DNA of 64,000 nt from Qipengyuania algicida (GCF_009828025.1 NZ_WTYA01000002.1:310001-374000); one strand, 5' to 3'; numbered from the stretch's first letter, positions 33,854-43,315 are shown. The notes: generated by a model from the sequence alone, not told the origin. Program-made: numbers and translations.

Positions 33854-34415
33854 CGCCTTGCGCGATTGCAGCCGCGTGATGCTTTGCATTCTCTGCATAA
33901 TGCGCCACGCCTATACGCATGCCCATGATGGCAGCATCATCGAGATCGCGCATCTTGCGCGCCGGTCGCCCGCCCCATAGTTCGCGCTCGCCCATGACTT
34001 TTCCTTCGGTCAACATGGCCCCGGCAGCGAGCATGGCATCGGAGGCTATCACCGCATGGTTCATGGCAATCGCACCAAGGCCGACGAACCCCCGGTCGTG
34101 AATCCTGCAACCATGCACCATCGCCATATGGCCGATCAGCACATCATCGCCGATCAGCAGCGGCGCGCCGTCTTCCATTCCCGGATGCGGGCCGTCGCAA
34201 TGGAGCACGCTGCCGTCCTGGACATTGGTCCGCTCGCCGATCACGATCCGGCTGACATCCGCGCGCAGCACGCAATTGTACCAGATCGAACTACCCGCGC
34301 CGATAGTGACATCGCCCACGATCACACAGCCGGGTGCAACAAAGGCGGTTTCGTGAATTTGCGGCGTCTTGCCATGGATCGCGATGATCCGGACGCCGGG
34401 GCGTTCGCTGCTCAT
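33840..34415 (-). CDS. Gamma-carbonic anhydrase family protein
   Basis: Left-handed beta-helix trimer protein of 191 aa. Hexapeptide repeats are visible (VIVGDVTIGAGSSIWYNCVLRAD) with the zinc His residues in SVLHCDGP and IGHMAMVHGC. Start ATG 34415 overlaps the stop of the upstream acetyltransferase as ATGA. Activity as carbonic anhydrase is not certain for this group (CaiE/PaaY-like). Confidence 0.87.
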   Translation of the reverse strand: MSSERPGVRIIAIHGKTPQIHETAFVAPGCVIVGDVTIGAGSSIWYNCVLRADVSRIVIGERTNVQDGSVLHCDGPHPGMEDGAPLLIGDDVLIGHMAMVHGCRIHDRGFVGLGAIAMNHAVIASDAMLAAGAMLTEGKVMGERELWGGRPARKMRDLDDAAIMGMRIGVAHYAENAKHHAAAIAQGDGAA

Positions 34416-34969
34416 GCGGCAGTCTCCCATTGTTCGCGCGTAAGGCTGTAGAGGATCGTAGTGCGATCTTCGGGCGGATAGGCGGGGTCTTCAAAATCGA
34501 GGTCGCGCCGACGCTCCATGCCGAGCTTTTCCATCAGCTTCCAGCTCGGCACATTCAATTCGCTGGTGAGCGCCACCACATGCGGCGCGCCGACAGGGCC
34601 GAACGCCCAGCCGATGATGGCCCTGACCGCTTCTGCGGCATAACCCATCCGCCAGCGATCTTCACGGATCAGCCAGCCGATCTCATGATCGCCGGGATTG
34701 CTGGCAAGCGGGTTGTCGACGCGCTTGATCCCTGCATGGCCGACCATCTCGCCGCTGTCCTTTTCGATCAGGAACAGGAAGCTGAAACCCTCTGCGGCAT
34801 ACATCGCCATCGCCTTGGCGTGCTTTTCCCGAATCTGCTCAAGCGTCTTCGGGCCACCCAGTCGTGCCATCACCATTGGCGTGTTGAGTACGCGAAACTG
34901 CTCTTCGGCATCGTTTGGCCCGATCGAGCGCAGCATCAGCCGCCCGGTTTCGAGCACGGTTTCACTCAC
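34412..34969 (-). CDS. GNAT acetyltransferase, RimJ/RimL type (copy 1)
   Basis: N-acetyltransferase of 185 aa from GTG 34969, which overlaps the stop of the preceding GNAT gene. Motifs: ETGRLMLRSIGPNDAEE, EIGWLIREDRWRMGYAAEAV (acetyl-CoA loop) and NVPSWKLMEKLGMERR. Target unknown. Probably arose with the next gene by tandem duplication. Confidence 0.85.
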   Translation of the reverse strand: MSETVLETGRLMLRSIGPNDAEEQFRVLNTPMVMARLGGPKTLEQIREKHAKAMAMYAAEGFSFLFLIEKDSGEMVGHAGIKRVDNPLASNPGDHEIGWLIREDRWRMGYAAEAVRAIIGWAFGPVGAPHVVALTSELNVPSWKLMEKLGMERRRDLDFEDPAYPPEDRTTILYSLTREQWETAA

Positions 34970-35525
34970 CCGACGCTTCCCAGGACCCGCGGTCGATCGA
35001 ATAGACAATCGTGTCTCGCCACGGCGGATCGTAACGCTCGTCGGCGTAGTCCAGCTCCTCGCGCCGCTGCATGCCGAGCCGCTTCATCAGGCCCCAGCTC
35101 GGCGAATTGTCCTCAACCGTCAGTGCGAACACCTGCTTGGCCCCGAACAGCGCAAATGCTGCGGCCAGTGCAGCTTCCGCCGCCTCGCGCGCATAGCCAT
35201 GTCCCCACGCATCTTCGCGCAGGCGCCAGCCGATTTCGAACTCACCCGTAATCGTGCTGCCAGGCGCATCGGCGCGCTTCAGCCCACAGAAACCCAGCAC
35301 CGCGCCATCTTCCTTGCGCTCGACCAGCCAGAAGCAGAAGCGATTGCGCGCGGCACATGCTTCAACCCGTTCGCGCTGCTTGGCCTGCCCCGCCTCGTCG
35401 AGCACACCGCCCAGCCAGCGCATGACATTGGGCGTGTTGGTGACGCGGAAAAATTCGGACCAGTCGTCCTCCTGCCATTCACGCAGGGCCAGGCGCGGGG
35501 TCTCGAGCCGCAAAGGTACCGTCAT
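34962..35525 (-). CDS. GNAT acetyltransferase, RimJ/RimL type (copy 2)
   Basis: 187 aa with the same plan: ETPRLALREWQEDDW, FEIGWRLREDAWGHGYAREAA and NSPSWGLMKRLGMQRREELDY. It lies 4 nt after hemB on the minus strand. Both copies end with a similar DxxDP-x(2)-PP region, supporting a tandem duplication. Confidence 0.87.
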   Translation of the reverse strand: MTVPLRLETPRLALREWQEDDWSEFFRVTNTPNVMRWLGGVLDEAGQAKQRERVEACAARNRFCFWLVERKEDGAVLGFCGLKRADAPGSTITGEFEIGWRLREDAWGHGYAREAAEAALAAAFALFGAKQVFALTVEDNSPSWGLMKRLGMQRREELDYADERYDPPWRDTIVYSIDRGSWEASGE

Positions 35526-35529
35526 CGCA

Positions 35530-36528
35530 TCAAGCTCCGAGCAAGCGCGCGGCGAGCGGCGCGTGATAGGTCAGCACGCCGGAGCATCCGGCGCGTTTGA
35601 AAGCGATGAGCTTTTCCATCAGCAAGGCTTCGCGATCGGCGATCCCGGCCGCTGCGCCCGCTTCGATCAGCGCATATTCGCCGCTCACCTGATAGGCGAA
35701 CACCGGCACGTCGAAGCGCTGCTTCACCCGCCAGATGATGTCGAGATAAGCGAGGCCGGGCTTGACCATCACGCTATCCGCACCTTCGGCCAGGTCCAGC
35801 TCAACCTCGCGCAGCGCCTCGGCTGCATTGGCCGGGTCCATCTGGTAGCTCTTCTTGTCGCCTTTCAGCAGTCCACCCGAACCGACCGCGTCGCGGAACG
35901 GGCCATAGAAGGCGCTGGCGTATTTTGCGGCATAGCTCATGATCTGGACGTTGGGATGGCTGTTCATTTCCAGCGCCATGCGGATCGCTTTCACGCGCCC
36001 GTCCATCATGTCCGACGGGGCAATGATATCTGCGCCCGCGTCAGCCTGGTTAAGCGCCTGATCGACCAGCACCGCCACCGTGTCGTCGTTGACGACATAG
36101 CCTGCCGGATCGAGCAGCCCGTCTTGTCCGTGGCTGGTATAGGGATCGAGCGCCACATCTGTGAGGATCCCGATATCGCTGCCGCAGGCATCGCGGATCG
36201 CGCGGATTGCCTGACACATCAGATTGTCCGGGCTGAGCGCTTCGGCCCCATCGTCACTGCGCTTGTCCGACGGCGTATGGGGAAACAGCGCCACACAGGG
36301 AATGCCGAGCCGCACCGCTTCCTTGGCGCGGAGCGCGATCTGATCGACCGACCAGCGCGAAACACCGGGCAGACTGGCAATCGGTTCTTCGGCCCCGGAA
36401 CCCGACGTGACGAACAGGGGCCAGATGAGATCGCTTGGCGTGAGAACCGTTTCGCGATGCATCGTGCGGCTCCAGCCGCTCGCTCGGGTGCGGCGCAGGC
36501 GCAGATTGGGATAGGCAGCAAGACTCAT
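35530..36528 (-). CDS. hemB: Delta-aminolevulinic acid dehydratase (porphobilinogen synthase)
   Basis: Second step of tetrapyrrole synthesis. 332 aa from ATG 36528; the frame is open to 36546. Marks: VLTPSDLIWPLFV, DVALDPYTSHGQDG, IIAPSDMMDGRV, the Schiff-base lysine regions YGPFRDAVGS and VMVKPGLAYLD, and YQVSGEYA. Confidence 0.94.
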   Translation of the reverse strand: MSLAAYPNLRLRRTRASGWSRTMHRETVLTPSDLIWPLFVTSGSGAEEPIASLPGVSRWSVDQIALRAKEAVRLGIPCVALFPHTPSDKRSDDGAEALSPDNLMCQAIRAIRDACGSDIGILTDVALDPYTSHGQDGLLDPAGYVVNDDTVAVLVDQALNQADAGADIIAPSDMMDGRVKAIRMALEMNSHPNVQIMSYAAKYASAFYGPFRDAVGSGGLLKGDKKSYQMDPANAAEALREVELDLAEGADSVMVKPGLAYLDIIWRVKQRFDVPVFAYQVSGEYALIEAGAAAGIADREALLMEKLIAFKRAGCSGVLTYHAPLAARLLGA

Positions 36529-36590
36529 GTCGCGCTGATGCCGCAAAGCCGCCCGCGGCGCAACGCAATCGGTGCTTCAGGAAGTCTGGA

Positions 36591-38258
36591 TCAGTTGAGC
36601 GTCTGGCGCGAATCGAGCTTGTCGATCTCGCGCTGCGGCTCGCTCGCCGCCTGCTCGCGCTGTGTTGGCGCAAGTTCGGCCAAGGCCGCACCCGGTTCGA
36701 CCCGCTTGAGCTGGGCAAGCTCGGTGCGGAACTGCTTGAGGTCGGCACCGGCCAGCTGCGCGCGGGTGACGAATTTAATCGTTTCGGGATTGACCGGCCG
36801 GCCGTTGCGATAGACTTCGTAATGAAGATGCGGCCCGGTCGCGAGCCCGGTTGCCCCGACATAGCCGATCACCTGCCCGCGCTTGACCGCCTGCCCTGCG
36901 CTCACGGCCATCCGGCTCATGTGGCAATAGCGCGTCTGCAACCCACCGCCATGGTTGAGCTTGACGGCATTGCCGCAGCCGCCCGCGCGCCCGGCGCTGA
37001 CAACCCGGCCGTCGGTAACGGCGCGGATCGGTGTGCCATAGGACGCAGCGAAATCCTCGCCGGCGTGCATGCGCACATAGCCGAGGATGGGATGGCGGCG
37101 CATTCCAAAGCCCGAGGTCTCACGCCCCGGTACCGGACGCACCAGCCCGTTCTTCTGCTCGCCGACGCCCGATGCTTCATAGAAATTGCCGTCCGCCCCC
37201 CAGCGCATCAACTGGACCTTGGGCTTGCCGTCGCGCTCGATCCCGGCGAACAGCAGCTTGCCGTTCTCGCTCTCGCCGGTCGCCGCGCGGCGATGGGAAA
37301 TGATGATATCGAATGTGTCGCCGGGCCGGATCTTGCCGTCGAGTTCACCCTGCTTGTCGAGCGCCTTGAGGAAGGCCTGCACCGCACTTGCCGGAGCACC
37401 TGCCGCACGCGCGGAGCGATAAAGGCTCGCCCCCACCTGCGCCTGGATCCTGAGCGGTGTGTCATCGACCCGGATCGGGTGGCGGGTCAGAGATAGCGGA
37501 CCACCAGGAACCGCGCGATCGACGCTCAGCGCAAGGTCGAACCGCGCGCGGAAGGACAGCGACTTGAGCGGGCGCGGGTCGCCCGGCTGCTCACGACGCC
37601 CCAACGTCAGATCGACCTGCGTGCCCGGCTCGATGCTGTCGAGCGGCAGCGCGCCGCCGACAAGCGCCAGCACCCGGCTGGCATCGCCTGCACCGACACC
37701 GGCGCGCTGGAGCATGGTGGAAAAGCCATCGCCCTGCGCCAGCGTCGCCAGCAATTCGACTTGCGGTCGCTCCGGCGCGGCTGCGAGCGGACGGACAGCG
37801 CCGGTCTCGGCCATGTGGCGGCCGCTGTCAGCACCCAATGCGAGCGGGCCGATCGACTGGCTGCGATATTCATCGAGCGCGGATGAATCGAGGCGCATGT
37901 GCGGCGCCGCTTCGACCGGGCTGAAGCCGGGCCAGAACGCAATCGCGGCTGCCGAAAGGCCCAGCATGGTCGCGAGGCCGCGAAACCACCGGCGACTACC
38001 GATATTTTCGGCGAGGTCGGGTGCAAGGTCTAGCGACGCGATACGGTCCGCCAAACCATAATTTCGGCGAACGCTGGTACTCGGCGCGATCATATCTGCC
38101 GTCAGGACGGCAGCAGGCGCGCCGCGACCGGCCAATGCGGCCTCGCCGAAATACTCCAGCTGCTCGTCGCGAAATTTCGCCAAGCGTGACCTCCCGACGG
38201 CCTGCGCCGCAATCCCATTGCGCAAGACCGGACCCGTCCAAACATGTGTCTGGCGCAA
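36591..38258 (-). CDS. M23 family metallopeptidase, large, membrane-anchored
   Basis: Peptidoglycan endopeptidase of 555 aa. Cytoplasmic N-terminus of about 90 residues, one membrane helix (GLATMLGLSAAAIAFWPGF), an OapA/LysM-like region around 165-240, and a catalytic M23 domain near 385-500 with MHAGEDF, CHMSRM and HLHYEV zinc motifs. Start uncertain: the long N-terminus could be shortened. Divergent from the SUV3-like helicase. Confidence 0.87.
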   Translation of the reverse strand: MRQTHVWTGPVLRNGIAAQAVGRSRLAKFRDEQLEYFGEAALAGRGAPAAVLTADMIAPSTSVRRNYGLADRIASLDLAPDLAENIGSRRWFRGLATMLGLSAAAIAFWPGFSPVEAAPHMRLDSSALDEYRSQSIGPLALGADSGRHMAETGAVRPLAAAPERPQVELLATLAQGDGFSTMLQRAGVGAGDASRVLALVGGALPLDSIEPGTQVDLTLGRREQPGDPRPLKSLSFRARFDLALSVDRAVPGGPLSLTRHPIRVDDTPLRIQAQVGASLYRSARAAGAPASAVQAFLKALDKQGELDGKIRPGDTFDIIISHRRAATGESENGKLLFAGIERDGKPKVQLMRWGADGNFYEASGVGEQKNGLVRPVPGRETSGFGMRRHPILGYVRMHAGEDFAASYGTPIRAVTDGRVVSAGRAGGCGNAVKLNHGGGLQTRYCHMSRMAVSAGQAVKRGQVIGYVGATGLATGPHLHYEVYRNGRPVNPETIKFVTRAQLAGADLKQFRTELAQLKRVEPGAALAELAPTQREQAASEPQREIDKLDSRQTLN

Positions 38259-38359
38259 ATCCTTGCCGCATTAAAGTTAACCACGCCCTAAATTACGTTC
38301 AATCGAGTCAGTCGCGCGATGAAGCGAACGCATTGCAGGACAAACGGTTGTGCCCGCCG

Positions 38360-40894
38360 ATGGCCCATGCCATTTGGGATGATGTGCAGGGTAGCGCGAT
38401 CAAGGCGGTCCTCGGACCCACCAACACCGGCAAGACCCATCTCGCGATCGAGCGGATGTGCGCCCATTCGAGCGGTTCGATGGGCTTCCCGCTGCGCTTG
38501 CTGGCGCGCGAAGTCTATGATCGGGTGCGCGCCATCAAGGGCGATAGCCAGGTTGCGCTGATTACCGGAGAGGAGCGGATCGAGCCGAAGGACGCGCGCT
38601 ACCTGTGCTGCACGGTCGAGGCCATGCCGCGCGACGGCGGCGGGCGGGCCTTCGTCGCGCTCGACGAGGCACAACTCTCCGCCGACCGGGAACGCGGCCA
38701 TGTCTTTACCGACAGATTGCTGAACGCTCGTGGTCGCGAAGAGACCATGTTGCTCGGCGCGGCAACGCTCGAACCGATGGCCCGCGCGCTCGTCCCCGGA
38801 CTGGAAGTGATCGAGCGGCCGCGTTTTTCGACTCTCACCCATATCGGCCCGCGCAAACTTTCCCGCCTGCCGCCGCGTAGCGCAATCGTCGCCTTCAGTT
38901 CCGAGGCGGTCTATGCCGTCGCCGAGATGCTGCGCCGGTTTCGCGGAGGAGCTGCGGTGGTGATGGGCGCGCTGAGCCCGGAGACGCGCAACCGGCAGGT
39001 CGAACTGTTCCAATCGGGCGAGGTCGATTACATCGTCGCCACCGATGCCATCGGCATGGGACTGAACCTCGATGTCGGCCATGTCGCCTTCGCCGGGCTT
39101 TCGAAGTTCGATGGTGTGCGCCAACGCCGGTTGCTACCCGCCGAAATGGCTCAGATCGCCGGACGCGCTGGCCGCCACCAGCGCGACGGCACTTTCGGCA
39201 CGTTGGCTGGTGGCGGCAAGCGATTGGGCGAGATACCCGAATTCGCCGAGGAGGAAATTTACGCGATCGAAGAGCACCGCTTCGCTCCGCTGACCAGCCT
39301 CTATTGGCGCGATGCCGAGCCGCGCTTCGATTCCATCGCGACGCTGATCGCAGACCTCGAGACGCCACCCGAAGAAGATGGTTTGCGGCTCGCGCCCGAG
39401 ACGATCGACCTCACCACACTCAAGCGGCTCGCCGAGGAGCCTTTCGCGTCAACGATCCGTGGTGCGGGTATGGTTAGGCGCTTCTGGGAGGTGTGCTCGC
39501 TTCCCGATTTCCGCCAGCGCGGGCCGGATGTCCACGCGCGCTTCGTTGCGCGGCTGTGGCAGGACTTGCGCGAAAGCCACATCGGTGCCGATTTCGCCGC
39601 CGCCCGCATATCGGAACTCGACAACACCAGCGGCGATATCGATACTCTGCAGGGGCGCATCGCGGCTATCCGCAGCTGGGCCTACATTTGCCAGCGCCCC
39701 GACTGGGTGCTGGCACGAGACGAAATGGCCGCGCGGGCTCGCGCGGTCGAGGCGCGACTGTCGGATGCCCTGCACGCCAGGCTGACCGAGAGGTTCGTCA
39801 ACCGGAGGACTGCACTTTTGATGAAATCGCTGGGAGAGGACGCTTCCATGCTGCCGATCGCATTGGGCGAAGATGGCGTGTTACGAGTCGAGGATGAAGC
39901 GATCGGCCATCTCGAGGGCTTCCGCTTCGTCGTCGATCACGGCGCCAACCATAGCGACCACCGGATGCTGCTTGCCGCCGCCGAAAAGGCCTTGCCGCGT
40001 ATTCTGGCAGAGCGTGCAGAAGCACTCGTCTCGGGTGGGCTGGAAGGCGTGGCGATCAGGGATGGCACAATCCGCTGGAACGATCGCATTTTGGCCAAGC
40101 TGGCATTCCGCGAAAACCAAATTCCGCCCCGGGTAGAGCCGGCACGCGAATTGTCGGGCTTGCCGGATGACGCACGCAAGGCCTTGCTCGCAGCCATCGA
40201 GACCTGGCTGGCCAAACAGCTCGAACCGCTGGCGCCGCTGACAAAGCTTCAGGAAGCGGCGCGTGATCCGCAGGCCGGGAGCGAAGCGCGCGCGTTGCTG
40301 CTGAACCTGATTGCCGGACACGGGCTGGCGACGCGCGAGCAGGCGGGCATCGTCCATTTGCCCAAGGAAATGCGCCCATTTCTGCGGCGGATTGGCGTCA
40401 CTTTCGGCGCACTCGACATTTTTGCGCCCGCCCTGCTCAAACCTGCTGCACGGCAATTGTTGCACGATATCGGCCTCGACAAGCGCGCGCTCCAGCCAGC
40501 AATGCTGCCGGTCATTCCCGATGCAAAGCGATTGCCAGCCGGTTATCGCCATGCCGGGAGCCAGGCGATCCGCGTCGATTTGGCGGAAAAGATCTTTCGT
40601 GCCGCACATGAACAAAGGGTCGCAAAGCAGAAGAACGATCGGCGCAAACGCTTCGTGCTTGATCTGGCGCTTCCAGTTTCGATCGGTCTGGACACCAGTA
40701 ACATCGCCCGGCTGCTGGGTCAGGCAGGCTTCCGCCAGCAGCACGCGCATCCGCTCGCCGAAGGGCAATTCGGGCCGCCGCGGCCGGATACGTGGGACTG
40801 GCGCCCGTCACGCCCGCCAAGCCCGAAATCCGCGCAACCCGCCAAGCCGCGTGAGGGCAACGCCTTCGCCGGTCTTGCAGAGCTGATCCGCTGA
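38360..40894 (+). CDS. SUV3-like DExH-box RNA helicase
   Basis: An 844-aa helicase, typical of alphaproteobacteria and related to mitochondrial Suv3. Walker A LGPTNTGKTHLAIERM, Walker B ALDEAQL, motif III-like LLGAATLEPM, motif V ATDAIGMGLNLDVGHV and motif VI QIAGRAGRHQRDGTFG. The C-terminal half has the SUV3_C-like region and a basic, Pro-rich end. ATG 38360 fits best; the frame is open from 38021. Likely in RNA decay. The S4 gene overlaps its stop. Confidence 0.88.
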   Translation: MAHAIWDDVQGSAIKAVLGPTNTGKTHLAIERMCAHSSGSMGFPLRLLAREVYDRVRAIKGDSQVALITGEERIEPKDARYLCCTVEAMPRDGGGRAFVALDEAQLSADRERGHVFTDRLLNARGREETMLLGAATLEPMARALVPGLEVIERPRFSTLTHIGPRKLSRLPPRSAIVAFSSEAVYAVAEMLRRFRGGAAVVMGALSPETRNRQVELFQSGEVDYIVATDAIGMGLNLDVGHVAFAGLSKFDGVRQRRLLPAEMAQIAGRAGRHQRDGTFGTLAGGGKRLGEIPEFAEEEIYAIEEHRFAPLTSLYWRDAEPRFDSIATLIADLETPPEEDGLRLAPETIDLTTLKRLAEEPFASTIRGAGMVRRFWEVCSLPDFRQRGPDVHARFVARLWQDLRESHIGADFAAARISELDNTSGDIDTLQGRIAAIRSWAYICQRPDWVLARDEMAARARAVEARLSDALHARLTERFVNRRTALLMKSLGEDASMLPIALGEDGVLRVEDEAIGHLEGFRFVVDHGANHSDHRMLLAAAEKALPRILAERAEALVSGGLEGVAIRDGTIRWNDRILAKLAFRENQIPPRVEPARELSGLPDDARKALLAAIETWLAKQLEPLAPLTKLQEAARDPQAGSEARALLLNLIAGHGLATREQAGIVHLPKEMRPFLRRIGVTFGALDIFAPALLKPAARQLLHDIGLDKRALQPAMLPVIPDAKRLPAGYRHAGSQAIRVDLAEKIFRAAHEQRVAKQKNDRRKRFVLDLALPVSIGLDTSNIARLLGQAGFRQQHAHPLAEGQFGPPRPDTWDWRPSRPPSPKSAQPAKPREGNAFAGLAELIR

Positions 40895-41223
40895 GCAACG
40901 GTCCATCCGCGCTGCGGATCGACAAATTGCTGTATTTCCTGCGCTTCGCACGCTCTCGCAGCGCTGCTTCGGGCGTGATCGCAACCGGTACTGTGCGCCG
41001 CAATGGCGAACGAATTACCAAGACCAGCCAAGCGATCCATGCGGGCGACATATTGACCTTGCCACTGGCAGGCGGGGTAAGACTGGTGGAAGTTTTGGCG
41101 CTTCCTGACCGGCGCGGATCGGCACGCGATGCGCAAGCATGTTATCGCGTGCTTGACCCGCACGGGCAATCCGACATAGCAGCGTCGCCAGAACAGCCAC
41201 TCAAGGGAACGCCCGACCCATGA
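40891..41223 (+). CDS. S4-domain RNA-binding protein (Hsp15-like)
   Basis: Small RNA-binding protein with an N-terminal S4 domain ([43 protein letters not shown]). The frame has a TGA at 40852 and then no ATG or GTG until the S4 domain is already under way; the first possible starts are CTG 40891 (overlapping the helicase stop as CTGA), CTG 40912 (giving MRIDKLL) and TTG 40927, which truncates the domain. So a CTG start, translationally coupled, is likely. The stop overlaps fdxA (ATGA). Confidence 0.78.
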   Translation: MSNGPSALRIDKLLYFLRFARSRSAASGVIATGTVRRNGERITKTSQAIHAGDILTLPLAGGVRLVEVLALPDRRGSARDAQACYRVLDPHGQSDIAASPEQPLKGTPDP

Positions 41224-41558
41224 CCTATGTCGTCACCGACGCCTGCATCAAATGCAAATACACCGACTGCGTCGAAGTTTGCCCCGTAGATTGCTTCTAC
41301 GAGGGTGAAACGATGCTGGTCATCAACCCGTCCGAATGCATCGATTGCGGCGTGTGCGAACCGGAATGCCCGGCAGAGGCAATTCTTCCCGATACCGAGG
41401 ACGGACTTGAGCAATGGCTTGAGCTGAACACCAAGTTCTCGGCAGAATGGCCTAACATCACCCAGAAAAAAGATCCGCCCGAGGATGCCGACGAGCACAA
41501 AGGCGAAGAAGGCAAATACGAAAAGTTCTTCACGACCGAACCCGGCGAGGGCGACTGA
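41220..41558 (+). CDS. fdxA: Seven-iron ferredoxin FdxA
   Basis: 112-aa 3Fe-4S/4Fe-4S ferredoxin. Cys ligands at residues 9, 12, 17, 21, 25, 40, 43, 46 and 50 give the FdxA spacing, one longer than the Azotobacter numbering. The C-terminal half is acidic. ATG overlaps the S4 stop. Essential electron carrier in many alphaproteobacteria. Confidence 0.93.
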   Translation: MTYVVTDACIKCKYTDCVEVCPVDCFYEGETMLVINPSECIDCGVCEPECPAEAILPDTEDGLEQWLELNTKFSAEWPNITQKKDPPEDADEHKGEEGKYEKFFTTEPGEGD

Positions 41559-41604
41559 ACTTAACTCTTCGGCCTAACCCTTCCGACAATTTGCAGCCCC
41601 ATTG

Positions 41605-41645
41605 AATTGCGATTCGCAATCTTGTTGCGCATGTGCTATATAATG
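41605..41645 (+). promoter_or_regulatory. Putative carD promoter with adjacent palindrome
   Basis: A strong -10-like TATAAT (41639-41644) sits about 160 nt before carD. No good -35 box lies at 16-18 nt; TGC just ahead of TATATA may give an extended -10. A perfect inverted repeat ATTGCGA-T-TCGCAAT lies just upstream, where an activator could bind. The remaining leader holds no other feature I can support. Confidence 0.4.
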
Positions 41646-41803
41646 GTTGCGCCGCACCGGCTTTTGCTCCCGGTCGGTCGATTTGTTGGAAAGGGCAGGA
41701 TTACCCCATCGGCTGATTGAAAGTCTGCGTATCCCACCAGGGTTCGCGGGAAACCAGATTTTCTAGTGCCCAGCCGCCTCCGCCCGAAGAGAAAGGATTT
41801 TGC

Positions 41804-42337
41804 ATGGCAAGCAATGCCGATGCCTTCGACGTTGGTGATTACGTTGTCTACCCCAAGCACGGCGTAGGCCGGGTGATCGAGCTGCAGAGCGAGGAAATCG
41901 CCGGAATGAAGCTCGATCTCTATGTCCTCCGGTTCGAGAAAGAGCGCATGACGCTGCGCGTTCCGGTGAACAAGGTGGAATCGATCGGGATGCGCAAGCT
42001 TTCGAGCGACAAGACCCTGAAAGAAGCGATGGAGACGCTTAAGGGCAAGCCCAAGGTGAAGCGCACCATGTGGAGCCGCCGGGCCCAGGAATACGAAGCG
42101 AAGATCAACTCGGGCGACCTTGTGTCGATCGCCGAAGTGACGCGCGACCTGTTCCGTCCCGACGACCAGCCCGAACAGAGCTATTCCGAACGGCAGATTT
42201 TCGAGGCCGCCTCAAGCCGCCTTGCGCGCGAGCTGGCCGCGATGGAAAAGACCGACGAGCCGACCGCGCTCGAAAAGATTCTCGACGTGCTGCGCGAACA
42301 TGCGCCGCAATATTACGAGAATTCCGAAGACGCCTGA
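41804..42337 (+). CDS. carD: CarD family transcriptional regulator
   Basis: RNA-polymerase-binding regulator of 177 aa. Starts MASNADAFDVGDYVVYPKHGVGRVIE, the RID (Tudor-like) domain, with LRVPVNKV; the C-terminal helical part (from about residue 75) binds DNA and has WSRRAQEYEAKINSGDL. AAGGA lies 8 nt before ATG 41804. Followed by a good terminator. Confidence 0.92.
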   Translation: MASNADAFDVGDYVVYPKHGVGRVIELQSEEIAGMKLDLYVLRFEKERMTLRVPVNKVESIGMRKLSSDKTLKEAMETLKGKPKVKRTMWSRRAQEYEAKINSGDLVSIAEVTRDLFRPDDQPEQSYSERQIFEAASSRLARELAAMEKTDEPTALEKILDVLREHAPQYYENSEDA

Positions 42338-42360
42338 CCGCTGTCGTCAGCGTTTGATCG

Positions 42361-42395
42361 AAAAAGGCGCCGCCCACAGGGTTGGCGCCTTTTTT
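42361..42395 (+). terminator. Rho-independent terminator of carD
   Basis: AAGGCGCC ... GGCGCCTTTTTT: a GC stem (about 8 bp) with a 12-nt loop followed by six T residues, 24 nt after the carD stop. Confidence 0.88.
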
Positions 42396-42457
42396 CATGC
42401 TTGCGGCCAACTCCTTTGCTGTATTATATGAGCAATACGCCAATCAGGAGAGTTGCC

Positions 42458-43285
42458 GTGTTGCACTGGAAACCCGCAAAATTCTTGCCGATTGCCGCGC
42501 TGGCCGCCGTGCTGGCGCTGGCCGGCTGCGACAATGCCCATATCAGCATCAACGATGACGACGGTGTGCCGCTGTCCGAACTGAAAACCGATGGACCCGC
42601 GCCGACGAAACTGGTGCTTGCCTCACCCGACAAGGTGAGCGTCAGCGATGGCGGCAAGCTCGACATTTCGGTGTCCGGGGACAAGGATGCTGTCGATGCC
42701 CTGCGCTTCTCGCTTAAGGACGGGACGCTGGGCATCTATCGCAAGGGCAAATGGACGGGCAATGGCACCGCGCTGGTCAAGGTAACCATGCCGTCTCCAC
42801 GCGAGATTGTTCTCGCCGGTTCTGGTGATGTCGAAGCGCAATCGCTCACGGGCGATGCAGAGGTTACCATAGCCGGTTCGGGGACCGCGAAGGTCGCCCA
42901 TATCGATGCCAACTCGCTCGACGTGAACCTGCTTGGCTCGGGATCGATGGCAGGGTCTGGCAAGGCAAACTCCCTCGACCTGAAAGTCGCCGGGTCAGGC
43001 GAAGGCCGGATGCACGATCTCAACGTGAATTCCGCCGATGTGAAGATCCTGGGTTCGGGAAGCGCGGCCTTCTCTTCCAACGGCACCGTGGAAGCCAAAA
43101 TTGCCGGGTCAGGCAGCGTCGACGTCTACGGACGGGCAAGTTGCAAGATCAATTCGGTCGGATCGGGGACACTCAATTGCCATAATAGCGACAGTGCGAC
43201 GGCATCCTACGCTCCCGACGCTCCCGACGCTCCGGCTGCGCCGAATGCACCGGACGCGCCGCCTCCGCCAGCTCCCGGCGCATAA
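42458..43285 (+). CDS. Lipoprotein with DUF2807 (head GIN-type) beta-helix domain
   Basis: 275 aa from GTG 42458 with CAGGAGAG 7 nt upstream; the N-terminus is then a lipoprotein signal with lipobox LAGC. The body (about 55-240) is the repeated strand pattern of DUF2807: IVLAGSGDVEAQ, VTIAGSGTAKVAH, VNLLGSGSMAGS, LKVAGSGEGRMH, VKILGSGSAAFS and AKIAGSGSVDVY, one turn per about 18 residues. The end is a Pro/Ala/Asp-rich tail. Likely outer-membrane-anchored; role unknown, perhaps envelope binding. Confidence 0.85.
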   Translation: MLHWKPAKFLPIAALAAVLALAGCDNAHISINDDDGVPLSELKTDGPAPTKLVLASPDKVSVSDGGKLDISVSGDKDAVDALRFSLKDGTLGIYRKGKWTGNGTALVKVTMPSPREIVLAGSGDVEAQSLTGDAEVTIAGSGTAKVAHIDANSLDVNLLGSGSMAGSGKANSLDLKVAGSGEGRMHDLNVNSADVKILGSGSAAFSSNGTVEAKIAGSGSVDVYGRASCKINSVGSGTLNCHNSDSATASYAPDAPDAPAAPNAPDAPPPPAPGA

Positions 43286-43315
43286 TTCATCGGCTGCTAA
43301 CCGCTGGCAGGATAA

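Noticed and set aside
35254..36813. 519-aa frame antisense to hemB and neighbours
   Set aside because: Covers several real minus-strand genes; translation has no recognisable domain.
42361..42395. carD hairpin as a switch for the DUF2807 gene
   Set aside because: The stem is a standard terminator with six T residues, and the downstream ribosome site (CAGGAGAG) is 50 nt away, unlike the other two cases.
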